The notes beneath the pieces were generated by a model. That model ran no database searches and was not told the DNA's origin. It worked only from the letters and a program-made list of their open reading frames with translations. This document shows, piece by piece, positions 26,275 to 36,339 of a stretch of 64,000 nucleotides of DNA. The stretch spans positions 1,550,001-1,614,000 of the forward strand of contig JAALGY010000015.1 of assembly GCA_032358165.1 (NCBI GenBank), given 5' to 3'. Position numbers and translations under genes: made by a program. How positions within the stretch are numbered: the stretch's first letter is position 1; each line of letters opens with the position of its first letter. This DNA is from Diplosphaera chodatii. Its lineage: Eukaryota > Chlorophyta > Trebouxiophyceae > Prasiolales > Stichococcaceae.

Positions 26275-26788
26275 GTGATCTCTCAGGTGGCAGTCAGAAT
26301 GCCAGCATGTGCGCAGAGGTCCTGATCATTCACATTGAAAGTCAGCGTGCCTCTGGCCACTCTGAAGCAATGCAGCAGGCTTTGGACAGTGTTGCAGGAG
26401 TGTGCAGGTTGCACTTGCAATGACTGGTGAGCGTGATGACAGATGGCACGCTGCAACGCTGGTTCCATGTGCAAAGCAGGGGGCGTGTGCAGCGCCGCTG
26501 TTGCAGCAGATGCAGATTGCACAAGCTGCATTTGTCGATTTGTGTCGCCTGCCTTGAATAAGTGCACATGATCTCAGGCTGGGGAGCGGCTCCAACCGTA
26601 CCAATCACCGTTGCCGCTGCCCTGCGTGCTAACCATGTTGCACATGTGGTGTACCCTCATGTCAGGCTGCAAGCAGGCCGTCACTGCTTGACACTGAAGC
26701 TCGCAGCAGCAGTCTGGTCATCAACCGCCGCGCTTGCAAGTCACAGCAGGCAATGCTAGCAGGTTGAACGCAGTGCAGGCATTGACCC
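26275..26788. other. divergent intergenic region upstream of BAF60
   Basis: About 510 bp between the BAF60 start (minus) and the next plus-strand ORF. It should contain the BAF60 promoter. No conserved coding segment was seen. Confidence 0.4.
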
Positions 26789-27013
26789 ATGGGTGGCCAC
26801 GAGAAGTTTCGGGAGAGCAACGCATTGGCAGAGGTCAGCCGACAGATCCGGCAGGCACATGCCGCCGCGGCGGTGCAGCGCACGCATGATCATGCTGCAG
26901 CACAGCCCACAGCTGCACCAGCGCAGCAGTCTCTACGGTGCCTTTCGGATGCCGGTGACAATGCAGGGACCCCCAGGTTCGTGGCTCTCAAGAGGCTCAA
27001 GGGTACCAGATGA
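26789..27013 (+). CDS. small ORF, 74 codons, unknown; possibly an upstream exon
   Basis: An uninterrupted frame starting MGGHEKFRESNALAEVSRQI and ending PRFVALKRLKGTR. Composition is protein-like, with charged residues early, an alanine-rich middle and a basic end. I do not recognise it. It overlaps by 4 bp the ATG at 27010 of the next gene, so it could be a small separate gene, an upstream ORF, or a chance frame. It could also contribute a first exon to the RSA3-like gene, though in another frame. Confidence 0.25.
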   Translation: MGGHEKFRESNALAEVSRQIRQAHAAAAVQRTHDHAAAQPTAAPAQQSLRCLSDAGDNAGTPRFVALKRLKGTR

Positions 27014-27581
27014 AGGGCATTGTGTGCATCAAACCGCCAGTCATGCACGATGGCACACTGTGCTGCAGGCCAAAGAAAGCCAAGCGCAAGCAACGTGCCA
27101 CCGATCAAGCACAGGCTTCATCCCATGCTGCGCTGCCGGATGTACATGTCAAAGGCGCGCTTGACATCTAAGGCTAACACATTCAGAGCATTGCATCAAA
27201 CAGCAGGACAAGCGGTGCTGACCCACACAAGTGTCAGACAGTGCCTGTGCGCCTGCAGAGGCTGAGGACCTCCCAGAGCTGCCATTGCGGGCGTCAGGCG
27301 CTGGGCCTCCAGCTGAGCAACGTCCCGAGGACCTGGTTGGGTTGACATTCCGGGATGTGTACCTTAACAGCTTCATGTCCGACTTTGGGAATGACCTAGA
27401 AGAGTTTGGCACCAACGTTTCCGGACGTGGGCGCGTGCACATGGACCTGCTCCTGCAGTGCATCGAGGCTGGCACGGCGAGCTTCAGTGCGGCTCAGCAG
27501 GCTGCATGCATGCAGCATCTGCGGACGCCTGAAAGACACACCCCTGACAAGTTGACAAGCGACCCGAGAGCCTGGCTATGA
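27010..27581 (+). CDS. RSA3: RSA3-like ribosome assembly protein
   Basis: Rsa3 acts in 60S ribosomal subunit assembly in the nucleolus. The N-terminal exon has a basic, nuclear-signal-like run PKKAKRKQRATDQ near 27072-27110. It can be joined in phase, from GAT|GTACAT near 27141 to an acceptor before AEDLPELPLR near 27261. The second exon contains TFRDVYLNSFMSDFGNDLEE, then LLLQCIEAGTASFSAAQQ, matching the short C-terminal domain of Rsa3 proteins: an F-x3-YL lead, an acidic helix, and a last helix ending G-T-x-x-F. The stop is at 27579-27581. The ATG at 27010 is a guess; the real start could be in an upstream exon. The family call rests on one short domain. Confidence 0.5.
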
Positions 27582-27859
27582 CTCGGACAGCAGTCAAAAG
27601 TGTCCAGACTGTCAAATGTAATCAGGGAACCGAGCAGAATGGACAGGCATTGAACAGGCCACATGTATGATGAGCAACGACCAGGGACCAACCTGTACAC
27701 ACAAGTGCTTCCAGCCGGAAGCACCTTCCACTAGCTTAGGGCACCTGGAGTTCAGGATGGAAGGTGTGGGCAGTCTTGGAGCCTGCGCGCTTGCTTGCAC
27801 GGGTGCTTGTTGTGCAAGATTCTTCTGATGCTACCTTCAGATTGACGCACAGACATACG

Positions 27860-30309
27860 ATGGCTAAGCACATTTCGTTGCTGGTAATCGCCATCAGTTT
27901 GCTGAACTGGGCGAGCGCAGCGCAGGTATCCTACTTCGATGGTGGCTCATATATCAAAGCTGCAGACTCCAATCAGCTCAGCACCGCGGATGCGGTGACG
28001 GTGGTCCTCGGGTCGCTGCTGAATGCAGAGACCTCTGCGCACAGCACAGCTGGGGTCTCTGAGCAGGTCCGCGGCATGCATCAGCACGCTGGCATGCTGC
28101 AGGTGGCTCCTGTGGAAGCTTTCAGACCCTCAGGCTTATGCCGTGCGCAGGTCGAGGAGGTCTTGTCTGCCAGTGTCTTCCAGCGGCCTTCCGTCGTACT
28201 AGCTGTGCAGGTCCTTGGCGCAGGTGAGTAGCTGCGCGTTGAGTGCGTATGTGCTGAAGAGCTCGGAACTAGTTGTCCATGTGTTGTGAGTTTCCCTGAA
28301 TTGCCTGATTGACCTTCTCCATTTGCTTCGCAAGGCGATGCGCTGGGCAAGTTGGCAGACAGCAAGGCAGCGCACTCAGCGTCCATCAATGCGGATGCGA
28401 CCACGCTAGCGCGGGCTGTGGCGGCAGTGGCAGGCAGCAACCAACAAGATTTCGTATACAAGTCGCTGGCCCCCGCAAACCTTCCGGACAACTGCGGCGA
28501 GCGCTGCCAGGAGCAGAAAGCATATGTAGGTGTTGCATGCCGGCGTTGTTCTGTCGTGATGCAACGTGCACGACGCAGAGCACATATCGAAGTGCAAACG
28601 GTGGTATTCCGTCCGTCCGCAGGATGTCGTTACTGCCCGCGGCTACAATTACACCGCCCAGGAGCAGCCAAGCTGGGACTGCGATGCCGGGCCCTGGTGC
28701 TTCCTGGTGTGCATACCCACCCCGGCTTGGTGCTTGTGCTCGTGCTCGTGCCGCTGCACGCAGCAGGTTGCTGCTGTTTGAGCAGTCACAGATGTGACTG
28801 AGTGGCAACTGCTGCCTGCAGGTGACGAGCGGCGACGAGAAGCTCCTGAACATGGGGTACGCAGAGGACCGGCTGTTTGCGCTGGAGCTGGGCGCGCTGC
28901 GGCACCAGGCCCTGGAGGCTGCGCAGACACAGAAGGCCGGCAATGGGTGCGTGCTGTGCTACGCAGGCGACTGGTGGTGCATAGTAATTACAGAGCGCAC
29001 TACATGTAGTGCACCGTGCAGCTGAGTGAACCCTCTGCACGGAAGTGTTGCGTGAGTGTCCGAAGTGGCTGGACAGAACCAGGTAGTGGGGTGCACACTG
29101 GGGGACAATTCCTGCACATTGCCCACAACAGACTGCGACCGGCTCCTGTAGGCGCTGAAGCGCGCGCACGCAGTGGGTGTAGGCTCAGGGATGCAACCCT
29201 CATGCACTGTGTGTGTAACAGGGATGTGGGACCGCCCAAGCTGCTGGAGGCCACGCTGCTGGGGCTGCAGGCGGTGCGCGCTAGGCACGGTGCAGACTCT
29301 AGGCAGGCTGCTGCAGCCGCCGCCATGCTACAAGGCACTCTTGCCGAGGTCTGGGCCGCGCTGCACGATGCCACAGGTAGGTCATCAGATGCCAGAACGT
29401 CTGGCGCTGTTGTGAGTACAGACTGTGCAAAGACGGGATTGTAACATGTTTCTCGAGATTCTAACTGTGTGTCAACCTGCTCACTGGACACTATGCTTGA
29501 GCGGCACTCTGCAGCTGACCATGCACCGCAAGCCAGCTGGATCAGTGGGTGCAACTCCTGTGCATCCTGCCATACGGCAGGCGGCCGGGTGGTGGCGCAG
29601 CTGGCATCGGTGGACGTGCGGCCGGACGCCAAGCTGCCGGAGATGCAGCAGTGGCTGGAGCAGCACCGCGCGCCCTTCCGCCGGCGGCTGCTGCAGCAGG
29701 GTGACCAGCCTTCACAATGGCAGCATGTTTCATGCCCAGTCGTTGTCCCGGCTCTTGCTTCCAGTTCCAGGCTATGTGTGACCAGTTTTGTTCAGTTGCC
29801 CTGCCATCACAGCCTCAAACTTCTGTCATCTGATCTTGCAGATGGCAACTACCACACCGCGCAATTTGGCGATACGTCAGTGACTTGGGCAACCTCGTCC
29901 ACTGCGTGGCTCATCTCCATCATCCTCCTCATCTTCATCATTGCTTCGGCCGTGTGCCTGTGCAATGTGAGCCTGGGCCCTTCCGTGTTCTGCGGCGCAC
30001 GTCATACAATTGCAGATGGAAATGGGTGCACTGCTGATCCACATGATGTTGCAAATTCTCACTTTGTATGCGGTGCAGATGAAATTCGAGCAAGACACTC
30101 TCTTGTACGCACGACCAAAGGTGAATTACCACCACATTATGATCTGCGCATACCTTCCTCGTCACCTGCCGAAAACGGCTGGCTATATGTCACTCCCACT
30201 GTGTAGCAGATGCGCTCAGCTATCTGAGTTCCTGCAGACACGTCAACATCATACGTCCTGTCTGAAACCACTGCCTCTTAGTGCATCTTTGCTGGCACAG
30301 ACTGACTGA
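27860..30309 (+). CDS. secretory type I membrane protein, DUF7794-like
   Basis: A single-pass ER/secretory membrane protein of unknown function. The ATG at 27860 opens MAKHISLLVIAISLLNWASA, a clear signal peptide, followed by VSYFDGGSYIKAADSNQLST and VTVVLGSLLNAET. A second exon gives VEEVLSASVFQRPSVVLAVQ. These, with a C-terminal transmembrane helix (SSTAWLISIILLIFIIASAV near 29895) and a short tail MKFEQDTLLYARPK, resemble plant proteins annotated DUF7794, whose tail also ends near DTLLY. Middle exons are helical: KLLNMGYAEDRLFALELGAL, KLLEATLLGLQAVRARHG and MQQWLEQHRAPFRRRLLQQ. The end is uncertain: translation could stop soon after ARPKVN through an unseen intron, or run to the stop at 30307-30309. 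The family is recalled from pattern, not searched. Confidence 0.6.
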
Positions 30310-30739
30310 GGCGAGCGGCGGATGTGCACGTGGTTGATCTGCTCATCGACTGCACAAGTCCGACGATGAGCGGCAAGCGGCTGTGCGGGTCTCAGCAAGT
30401 GTATCATGTCATCAGCCCTATATCGGGGTCACCGGCTTGCTTACAGTTGTGTGATGCTGAACTTTTGATGGATCACCGTGGTCCAGGATCCTGTTTACGT
30501 CAGTTCTGATGCGGTTGTGGAGCGTCCCGATTTAAAACAACTCATGTGAACCTGTAAAGACGTCTGCCTGGCAGCGTATCCTCAATCAGATCATCACGTT
30601 TCTAAAATCATGTGAGGATTTCGGTATGACCGGGAGTAGAAGCTCATGCAGCATCCCCGCAGCTTCACAGTGGGTTGTCAATGTGCACATCACATCAGTC
30701 ATCTCCGTCATCTATTGTTCCAGATCATATGCAGCCGAA
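30310..30739. other. intergenic region upstream of sulfiredoxin
   Basis: About 430 bp between two plus-strand genes. It should hold the 3' end of the membrane-protein gene and the sulfiredoxin promoter. An in-frame ATG at 30626 could extend sulfiredoxin upstream; otherwise nothing is recognised. Confidence 0.4.
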
Positions 30740-31519
30740 ATGCAGATGCATGCGACAAGAGGTGCAGCTGGTCTCAAAGGTGCCGTCAGGCTAAACCCGC
30801 TTCCAGGGCTCCGCCGATCGCACATAGCGCGACGCAACACAGCTGCCGCTGCTGGAGGGCAGGTCGAACCGCAGTACGGCTGGAGCCTTGAGGGCAAATT
30901 GGACGCAGATGGTGAGCCGTTGCTTGCTTATGTTTGTGCTTCTCGAAGGTATGACCTGAACGTGTTCACACGTTAACACGCTGTCGCATGTTGCATGTTC
31001 ATATGCTGAGCGGCATCGACTTCTGCAATGTCGCGCATTTTCATTACCTCCAATCGGACTCGTGCATGAGCTTGATGCATCAGGTGTGAGGGAGCTGAGG
31101 GTCGCAGACATACGCCGGCCGTTGGCACGAACCAGAACCAATGATGCGGCCAAGGTGGAGGCGCTGATGGAGAGCATCCAACAGCATGGCCTGAAAGTTC
31201 CCATTGATGTGCTCGAGGTGATGGGCCTTAATCCTCATGCTTGACAATTTGCTGCCTTCCAGTACACGAATTGACGTCGATGTGGAGGACGCTGACTTGC
31301 AGGTGGATGGGAAGGTGTATGGCTTCAGCGGTGCGCCGGCATGACACTGATGTCCAGATCGTGAATGTGCAGTAGTTATACGACGCGTGCGAAGCTGTCC
31401 TCATTCTGTGCTGTGCAGGTTGCCACCGATTTGAGGCCTTCCAGCGGTTGGGCAGGGAGAGAATACCATGTAGAGTGCGGAAGGCCACTGCTAAGACACT
31501 GCAGATGCACCTGATGTAG
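30740..31519 (+). CDS. SRX: sulfiredoxin, organelle-targeted plant type
   Basis: Reduces over-oxidised (sulfinic) 2-Cys peroxiredoxins with ATP, in plants in plastids and mitochondria. The first exon starts MQMHATRGAAGLKGAVRLNP and is basic, as for a transit peptide; an in-frame ATG at 30626 would lengthen it. Exon 2 (about 31055-31220) carries VRELRVADIRRPLARTRTND and HGLKVPIDVLEV. Exon 3 gives VEDADLQVDGKVYGFS. A GT-AG intron then splits the active site, so that GFS joins GCHRFEAFQRLGRERIPCRV. The resulting FSGCHR holds the catalytic cysteine; the Ser before GCHR matches plant enzymes rather than the FGGCHR of animals. The end reads KATAKTLQMHLM, with a stop at 31517-31519. The fold appears complete. 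Confidence 0.92.
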
Positions 31520-31682
31520 TGGCGTGTCTGCACACCTGTTGACCTCATACCACCGAAGAACCAAGCTGATGCTTCTAGTCCCTTCAGAGTGAGCAAGGCG
31601 TACAATAGCGATGATCCTTTCGGTTCAGATCTGCATTAATGTGATCATCTTGAGCTGACTGGCAGCATTGTGAAACCTCTGC

Positions 31683-32884
31683 TCACTTCTTCGCCGCTTG
31701 CTTATCTTTGCCATCTTTCTGCCAGGGCCACTTGAAGCCCATGCCCCATGCAGTATCCTTCTCCCCCCGGTCCATCTTGCCTGCAACATGCACGAGATGT
31801 TGGGTCAGGACTGGTAAACCTACAGTGCTGTGGTGATGAGAGTGGCTGTCTGTCGGATATTGCCCTGCTGCTCTGCAAACAAGCAGTGGCGTCCAAGATG
31901 GTCACTGACCTAAGTCGACAGCACCAGCTGACTGCTTCATGCTGGCGCCGCCACCGCTGCCGCCTGCACCCGTGGCATCATCTAGGCCGCCCTCCCCCTT
32001 GGGACCTGCAGCGACCATGCTCTTTGTCGTGCTGCAACACCACTTAACACAGCCTGTGTGCAATGTTCATTGGACAGCTTCTGCTGATACATTCGTACAA
32101 TGTAGACTGTGCAGCGTTACCCACCTCCCTGTATGCAGATGTTGCTGATCTGACCATTCTTCATCTCATACAGCGCCATGCCCACAGGCTGCTCGGTGTG
32201 CTCTTGCACCTGCCAAGGAACCGGTGGCACCTGTAAGCTGCTCACCGAACCAACAGCTGCCGACACTACGCAGGCGACGCTGGCCTACAGCACGCAAGCG
32301 GCAAAGCTGGTTCGGACGCTCACATCCTCCATGAACTGTGTGATCTCCGGCTGCGTGTTGTGCTGGCCCAGAGACGCGTTGCTGGTGTAACGCTCCCAGA
32401 AATGGAACACGTTGGTGTCCTCGAAGTCGTGGTTCACGCTGAACTCCAGGATGCCATTGCTGCGGTCTGACATGCGCTCGCGCGAGAAGTCGAGCACCTG
32501 CGCGTGTTGGAGGCTGCCATTGGCGAAATGGCCCCGCTTGGCATGAATATATGCACATGCAGCTCAGAGATGCCACTGCCTTGCAATACTCCCCTTGCGA
32601 CGCGGATGACCAGGGCACGGCTTGCTACTGAAAAACTTCCGGGGGCGCAACCAACCCGCACTCACCTGCTGGCATAGATCCTGCACTGCCGCCTCCGAGC
32701 CCTTCCTGGCCACCACCGTCTTGCTGCAGACAATGGTCTTGTCTGAGCCGCGCTTGACAGCCGCCACAACCTGCAGTCCGCCCCTGGACCTGCGATTGTG
32801 CCGGGCCGTCTGGCGGCCGCAACCGCCTAGTGCGTCTGAGGGCGAGGCCAGATGCTGCGACCCGCGCTGCATGTTCGCCTGCAT
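31683..32884 (-). CDS. ABM-domain (dimeric alpha/beta barrel) protein, probably plastid
   Basis: A small protein with an antibiotic-biosynthesis-monooxygenase-like fold; many such domains in plastids have no known substrate. The ATG at 32884 starts MQANMQRGSQHLASPSDALG, and a basic Ser/Arg-rich leader follows (TARHNRRSRGGLQVVAAVK). The first fold strand and helix are TIVCSKTVVARKGSEAAVQD. Exon about 32320-32500 gives GILEFSVNHDFEDTNVFHFW and ERYTSNASLGQHNTQPEITQ, the usual E-x-F-x-FWERY-x-S arrangement with a histidine in the helix. A further exon gives VQEHTEQPVGMALYEMKNGQ. The glycine-rich exon and the basic tail (MGFKWPWQKDGKDKQAAKK) end at a stop at 31683-31685. The start could be one of two nearby in-frame ATGs. 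The domain is fairly clear, the function unknown. Confidence 0.68.
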
Positions 32885-33531
32885 GACGAGCCTAAGACAA
32901 GGCGTGTTATTTGGCGCGGCTCGCTCGGCGTCTATGGTTCGCACTTTACCAATGCAAGCTGGGCTGCCTCGTATGTTTATTCAAGCGATGGCTGCAGTGG
33001 GCGGTGCACCGTGCTCACACAAGGCGTTTCCTCGAGATGTGGCTATCAAGCAATGGGCAATACATTTGACATGTAAAACATGCGCCAGGCGCACAGAACC
33101 AAATAGATCTTGACCCACCAGATATTTCTATCCGCTCGGCCGCGGCCGAGCGGCGGCAAGGGACTCCAGGGGACTCCAAGGACTCATGTCATTCCAGCTC
33201 AGCGCACAATCTTGGACGGGCGAAACTCGGTGCAGTGCCGTGTCTGTGGCACAGAAGCCTGAAGCTTGGTATGGAGCCTGTCCATTAGTTCTCCGGAAGT
33301 GGTTCATGCGGCAAGGAAGGCAATTTGCGGCTTGACGTCGTCTGCTGAGGGTTCTATCTGCGTGCGTCACCTCGCGATGTGGTTGTGACGGGCGCACCTT
33401 TGCGTCAACAGTTACAACTCATTATCGTCTTAGACATCCTAGACACCCGAGTGCAAGTTCTGAAGCATGCTGTTGATGTGGCTGTGACTGGGCAGGTCTG
33501 CTGTTCATAACGTGGGTTGGCACCACCCGAG
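32885..33531. other. divergent intergenic region (ABM protein / coiled-coil gene)
   Basis: Head-to-head space of about 650 bp. It contains a perfect 22-bp palindrome at 33132-33153 followed by a short direct repeat (ggactcca units) to about 33183. No coding sequence was recognised. Confidence 0.5.
33132..33153. repeat. 22-bp perfect GC-rich palindrome
   Basis: The 22 bases are identical to their reverse complement: an 11-base arm reading ccgctcggccg meets its complement with no spacer, centred on ccgcgg. It lies in the divergent promoter space and is the most regular inverted repeat I noticed in the window. It could be a factor-binding site, a cruciform former, or chance in GC-rich DNA. Confidence 0.85.
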
Positions 33532-36180
33532 ATGGCTACTCCCGGCAAACCCACAAAGCAGCTGTCCTTGCGCAAGCCTCGGGAGTCGGCGGAGCCGAAA
33601 GCCCAGGATCCTCTGCCGAGCTCACTGATGCTTGAGTGCGGATGTTTGCACCTGCTGTGGTACCGACTTGCCAGCGCCTGATCCACAACCGACGCAGCTC
33701 CCCTGACATCAGGCTTGGTTTGCAGGAATGAGCGCCTAGCAGAGTCACTGACAGCTGCGAACGAGCTCGGCGACCGCATTGTCGCAGAGAATGTGCAGCT
33801 ACAAAGGGATGCTGGCGAACGTGAGAGGGAGCACTTCGAGGTCGGGGAGTACCTCAGGAAAGACCTGGCAGACCGGAAGCGTGAGCTTGCTGAGCTGCGT
33901 GAGGCGAAACAGGAGGTACTGCAGCTTACTTGACAGCAGGTCACCCGTGCTCCATCTTGTCTCCTCTTGTCTCCTCTGCTGCTGACCACGCTTTGCTTGG
34001 TGCCATCCAACATACGATAAGCGGTGTACACATGCATATGACAACAACAGGCAGAGCGCTTGGCGGAGCAGAGGCTACAAGAGGTCACCCAGCAGCATGC
34101 TCAGGAGCGGGCAGAGGCTGGCGGCAGGACAGCAGAAGTGGAAATTGCGCTGCAGCAGCGGATCCAGGTATGCCACAGTGCCACTGTGGAACTTGCTCAA
34201 GCTTCACAGGCATTGAAACTGGCCCAAACCAACAGTTGGCACTCGCGATCGATGCTGAGTGCCGACGAGTTGCAGGCAGCGTGTCTCATCGTGAGCGTAT
34301 GTGCAACCATCAGGAGCTGGAGTCGCGGCTGGCTTCAGTGGCGGGCTTCAGGGAGCAGCAGGGCTCAATTGCGCGGGAGATGCAGTACTTGCGCAACGAG
34401 CGGGACAGAGCCAAACAGGAGGTCGCCGATCTGGTGCGGGATCGTCGTTTGGAGCAAGCTGCTGTCTACCACATGCAGTCGGGTAGATTGCCAGCGCCCA
34501 GTGGCTCGTTGATTTCACGAGCACCCAGCATGTAAGCCTTGCAAACTGTGCAGGACAAGGAGCATGCGGCGGCAATGCAGCAGTTGCAGGCGACATTGCA
34601 GCAGGAGCACAAGCAAGACACCGCGCTGCTCGCTGCTCAGCACGCCGCCAGCTTGGAGGCAAACCTGGATGCACGTGCTGCAAAGGTAGATATCCTGGTG
34701 CCTCACAGGACCTACAGGTGCTTGCCCAGAACTGCATATCAAACTGGGGATCAATCTGGGAGACGTGTGGAACGGCAGAACGATGCATGTGCTGTGCAAA
34801 CCTCGCAGGTCCACCAGGAGAACCTATGCCTCAGGGCAGAGCTGGTGGTGCACACCGAGGTGTGCAACCCATTTTCGTGATGCCACCGCATGACTAGTGT
34901 CCTGACTGACTGCTTGGATTACTCATGTATCCTGTCAAACCCATAGTGGACATGCTGCGCTGAGCATGGGCTCCACCAAAGATGGCCAATTACTTGTTGT
35001 CCATGGCAGGAGAACACGCGCATGCATGATGAGCTCAAGGCACTGCGGGAAAGCCAGGCGGTTCTGCAGCGGGAGGTAACAATGCAGCGAGGCCTGGAGG
35101 CACAATACGTACAGCGCAGCGCCCTCAAGGTGCCGATGCACCGATGCTACCTCCCGATTGCACCCAGTGCTACTGGGGCAAGTCTTCAAGACACCGTTCT
35201 GCGGCTTGCGCGCCGCTTCTTCAACTACACACCCAGCATCAACCACTGCGTTTGCAGGCCAGGGAGCTCGCGGTGGCACGGAAGCAGGCGGCAGCACTAG
35301 CTGGCAAGGTCGCCGAGGCAGAGGCTAGCTTCCAGGGGCAGCTGGCAGCAGCGCAGGCAGAGGCCGCAGCAGAAAAGGCGGTGGCAGGGGCGGAGCAGGA
35401 CACCTTGCGCCGTGTCGTGGAGCTCCAGGTGCAGCACCTTGACTGGCTGCCCCATCGAAGCTGATCAGATTGCTGCAAAGTGCATACATCTGACGTGGTG
35501 TCCTGCTGTTCCTTGCTTCTGTTTGCTTTTTACAGAATCATGCACATGTATCCCTGACCAGGCCTGCTCAGCGGCAACAGCTTTGATACCATATGCAGAG
35601 GCGGGAGCTCAAGCATATCAAGGCACTGTCGCAGGCGGTCCTGCTGCAGCGCACTGATATTGAGCTGTTCCTGCTATCCAGCTTGGAAATGGTATCGTCA
35701 TGCAGGCAGCAGCATGCATGTGGCATATGTGTATGCATGGATGCATGTGCAGCCCGTGAGCATCCAGCATGTATACGCTGGAACCAACAAGCATGCTTAC
35801 ATTTGGAATTTATGCAAGAGTGCGGTATGCCTAAGGTGCAAGCGGAGATTGCAAAGGGGCATAAGGGCCGGCGCAACTTCGCAGACGCACAGCCATCTGA
35901 TGCACCGCCTGCGGCTGCCCACATGGACGTGCGGGTGAGTGTCGGCCATGCAGTAATCGACTTGGTGTCAGTAATCTGCAACGACACATGCAGCATGTTT
36001 TTGCTCATCTCGTCTGCGACTGCACGCAGCGCATGGGACTGAGACACACCACGTTCATTGCAGGACCTGACATGGGACGACAGGGAGAAGGTGCTCAGGC
36101 TCCTATTCTCAAAGCTGAACGAGCCAAAACAGCAGCCACTCCTGGAGCGTCTGCCAGGTCATATACTGCTGAAAGAATAA
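33532..36180 (+). CDS. coiled-coil protein, BBOF1/CCDC176-like (DUF4515)
   Basis: Predicted coiled-coil protein resembling basal body-orientation factor 1, a protein of basal bodies and motile cilia. The possible first exon starts MATPGKPTKQLSLRKPRESA. Then come heptad-rich exons: NERLAESLTAANELGDRIVA and LRKDLADRKRELAELREAKQ (33725-33915), AEQRLQEVTQQHAQERAEA, LESRLASVAGFREQQGSI, MQQLQATLQQEHKQDTALL, MHDELKALRESQAVLQREV and ELAVARKQAAALAGKVAEAE. A later exon reads MQRRELKHIKALSQAVLLQR followed by TDIELFLLSSLE, which fits the BBOF1 pattern of an RELKHI start and a QRTD/E-FFL helix. The last exon, DLTWDDREKVLRLLFSKLNE, ends LPGHILLKE at a stop at 36178-36180. The coiled coil is certain; the BBOF1 assignment rests on the last two exons. 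Confidence 0.62.
33956..33975. repeat. 10-bp tandem repeat in intron
   Basis: Two exact copies of cttgtctcct in an intron of the coiled-coil gene; likely polymerase slippage. Confidence 0.75.
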
Positions 36181-36339
36181 CCTAGACTGCCAAACAACTA
36201 TAGACAAGATGGTCGTGCCACAAATCATGCGCAACAACCGCTGTCATCTGAATGCTTGTTCCGAGCGCTCGACAAGGCACACTACAAAGCTGCTCGGGCT
36301 CTGCCAACAGCCTGCGACTGGCAACACGGATGCACCGCA

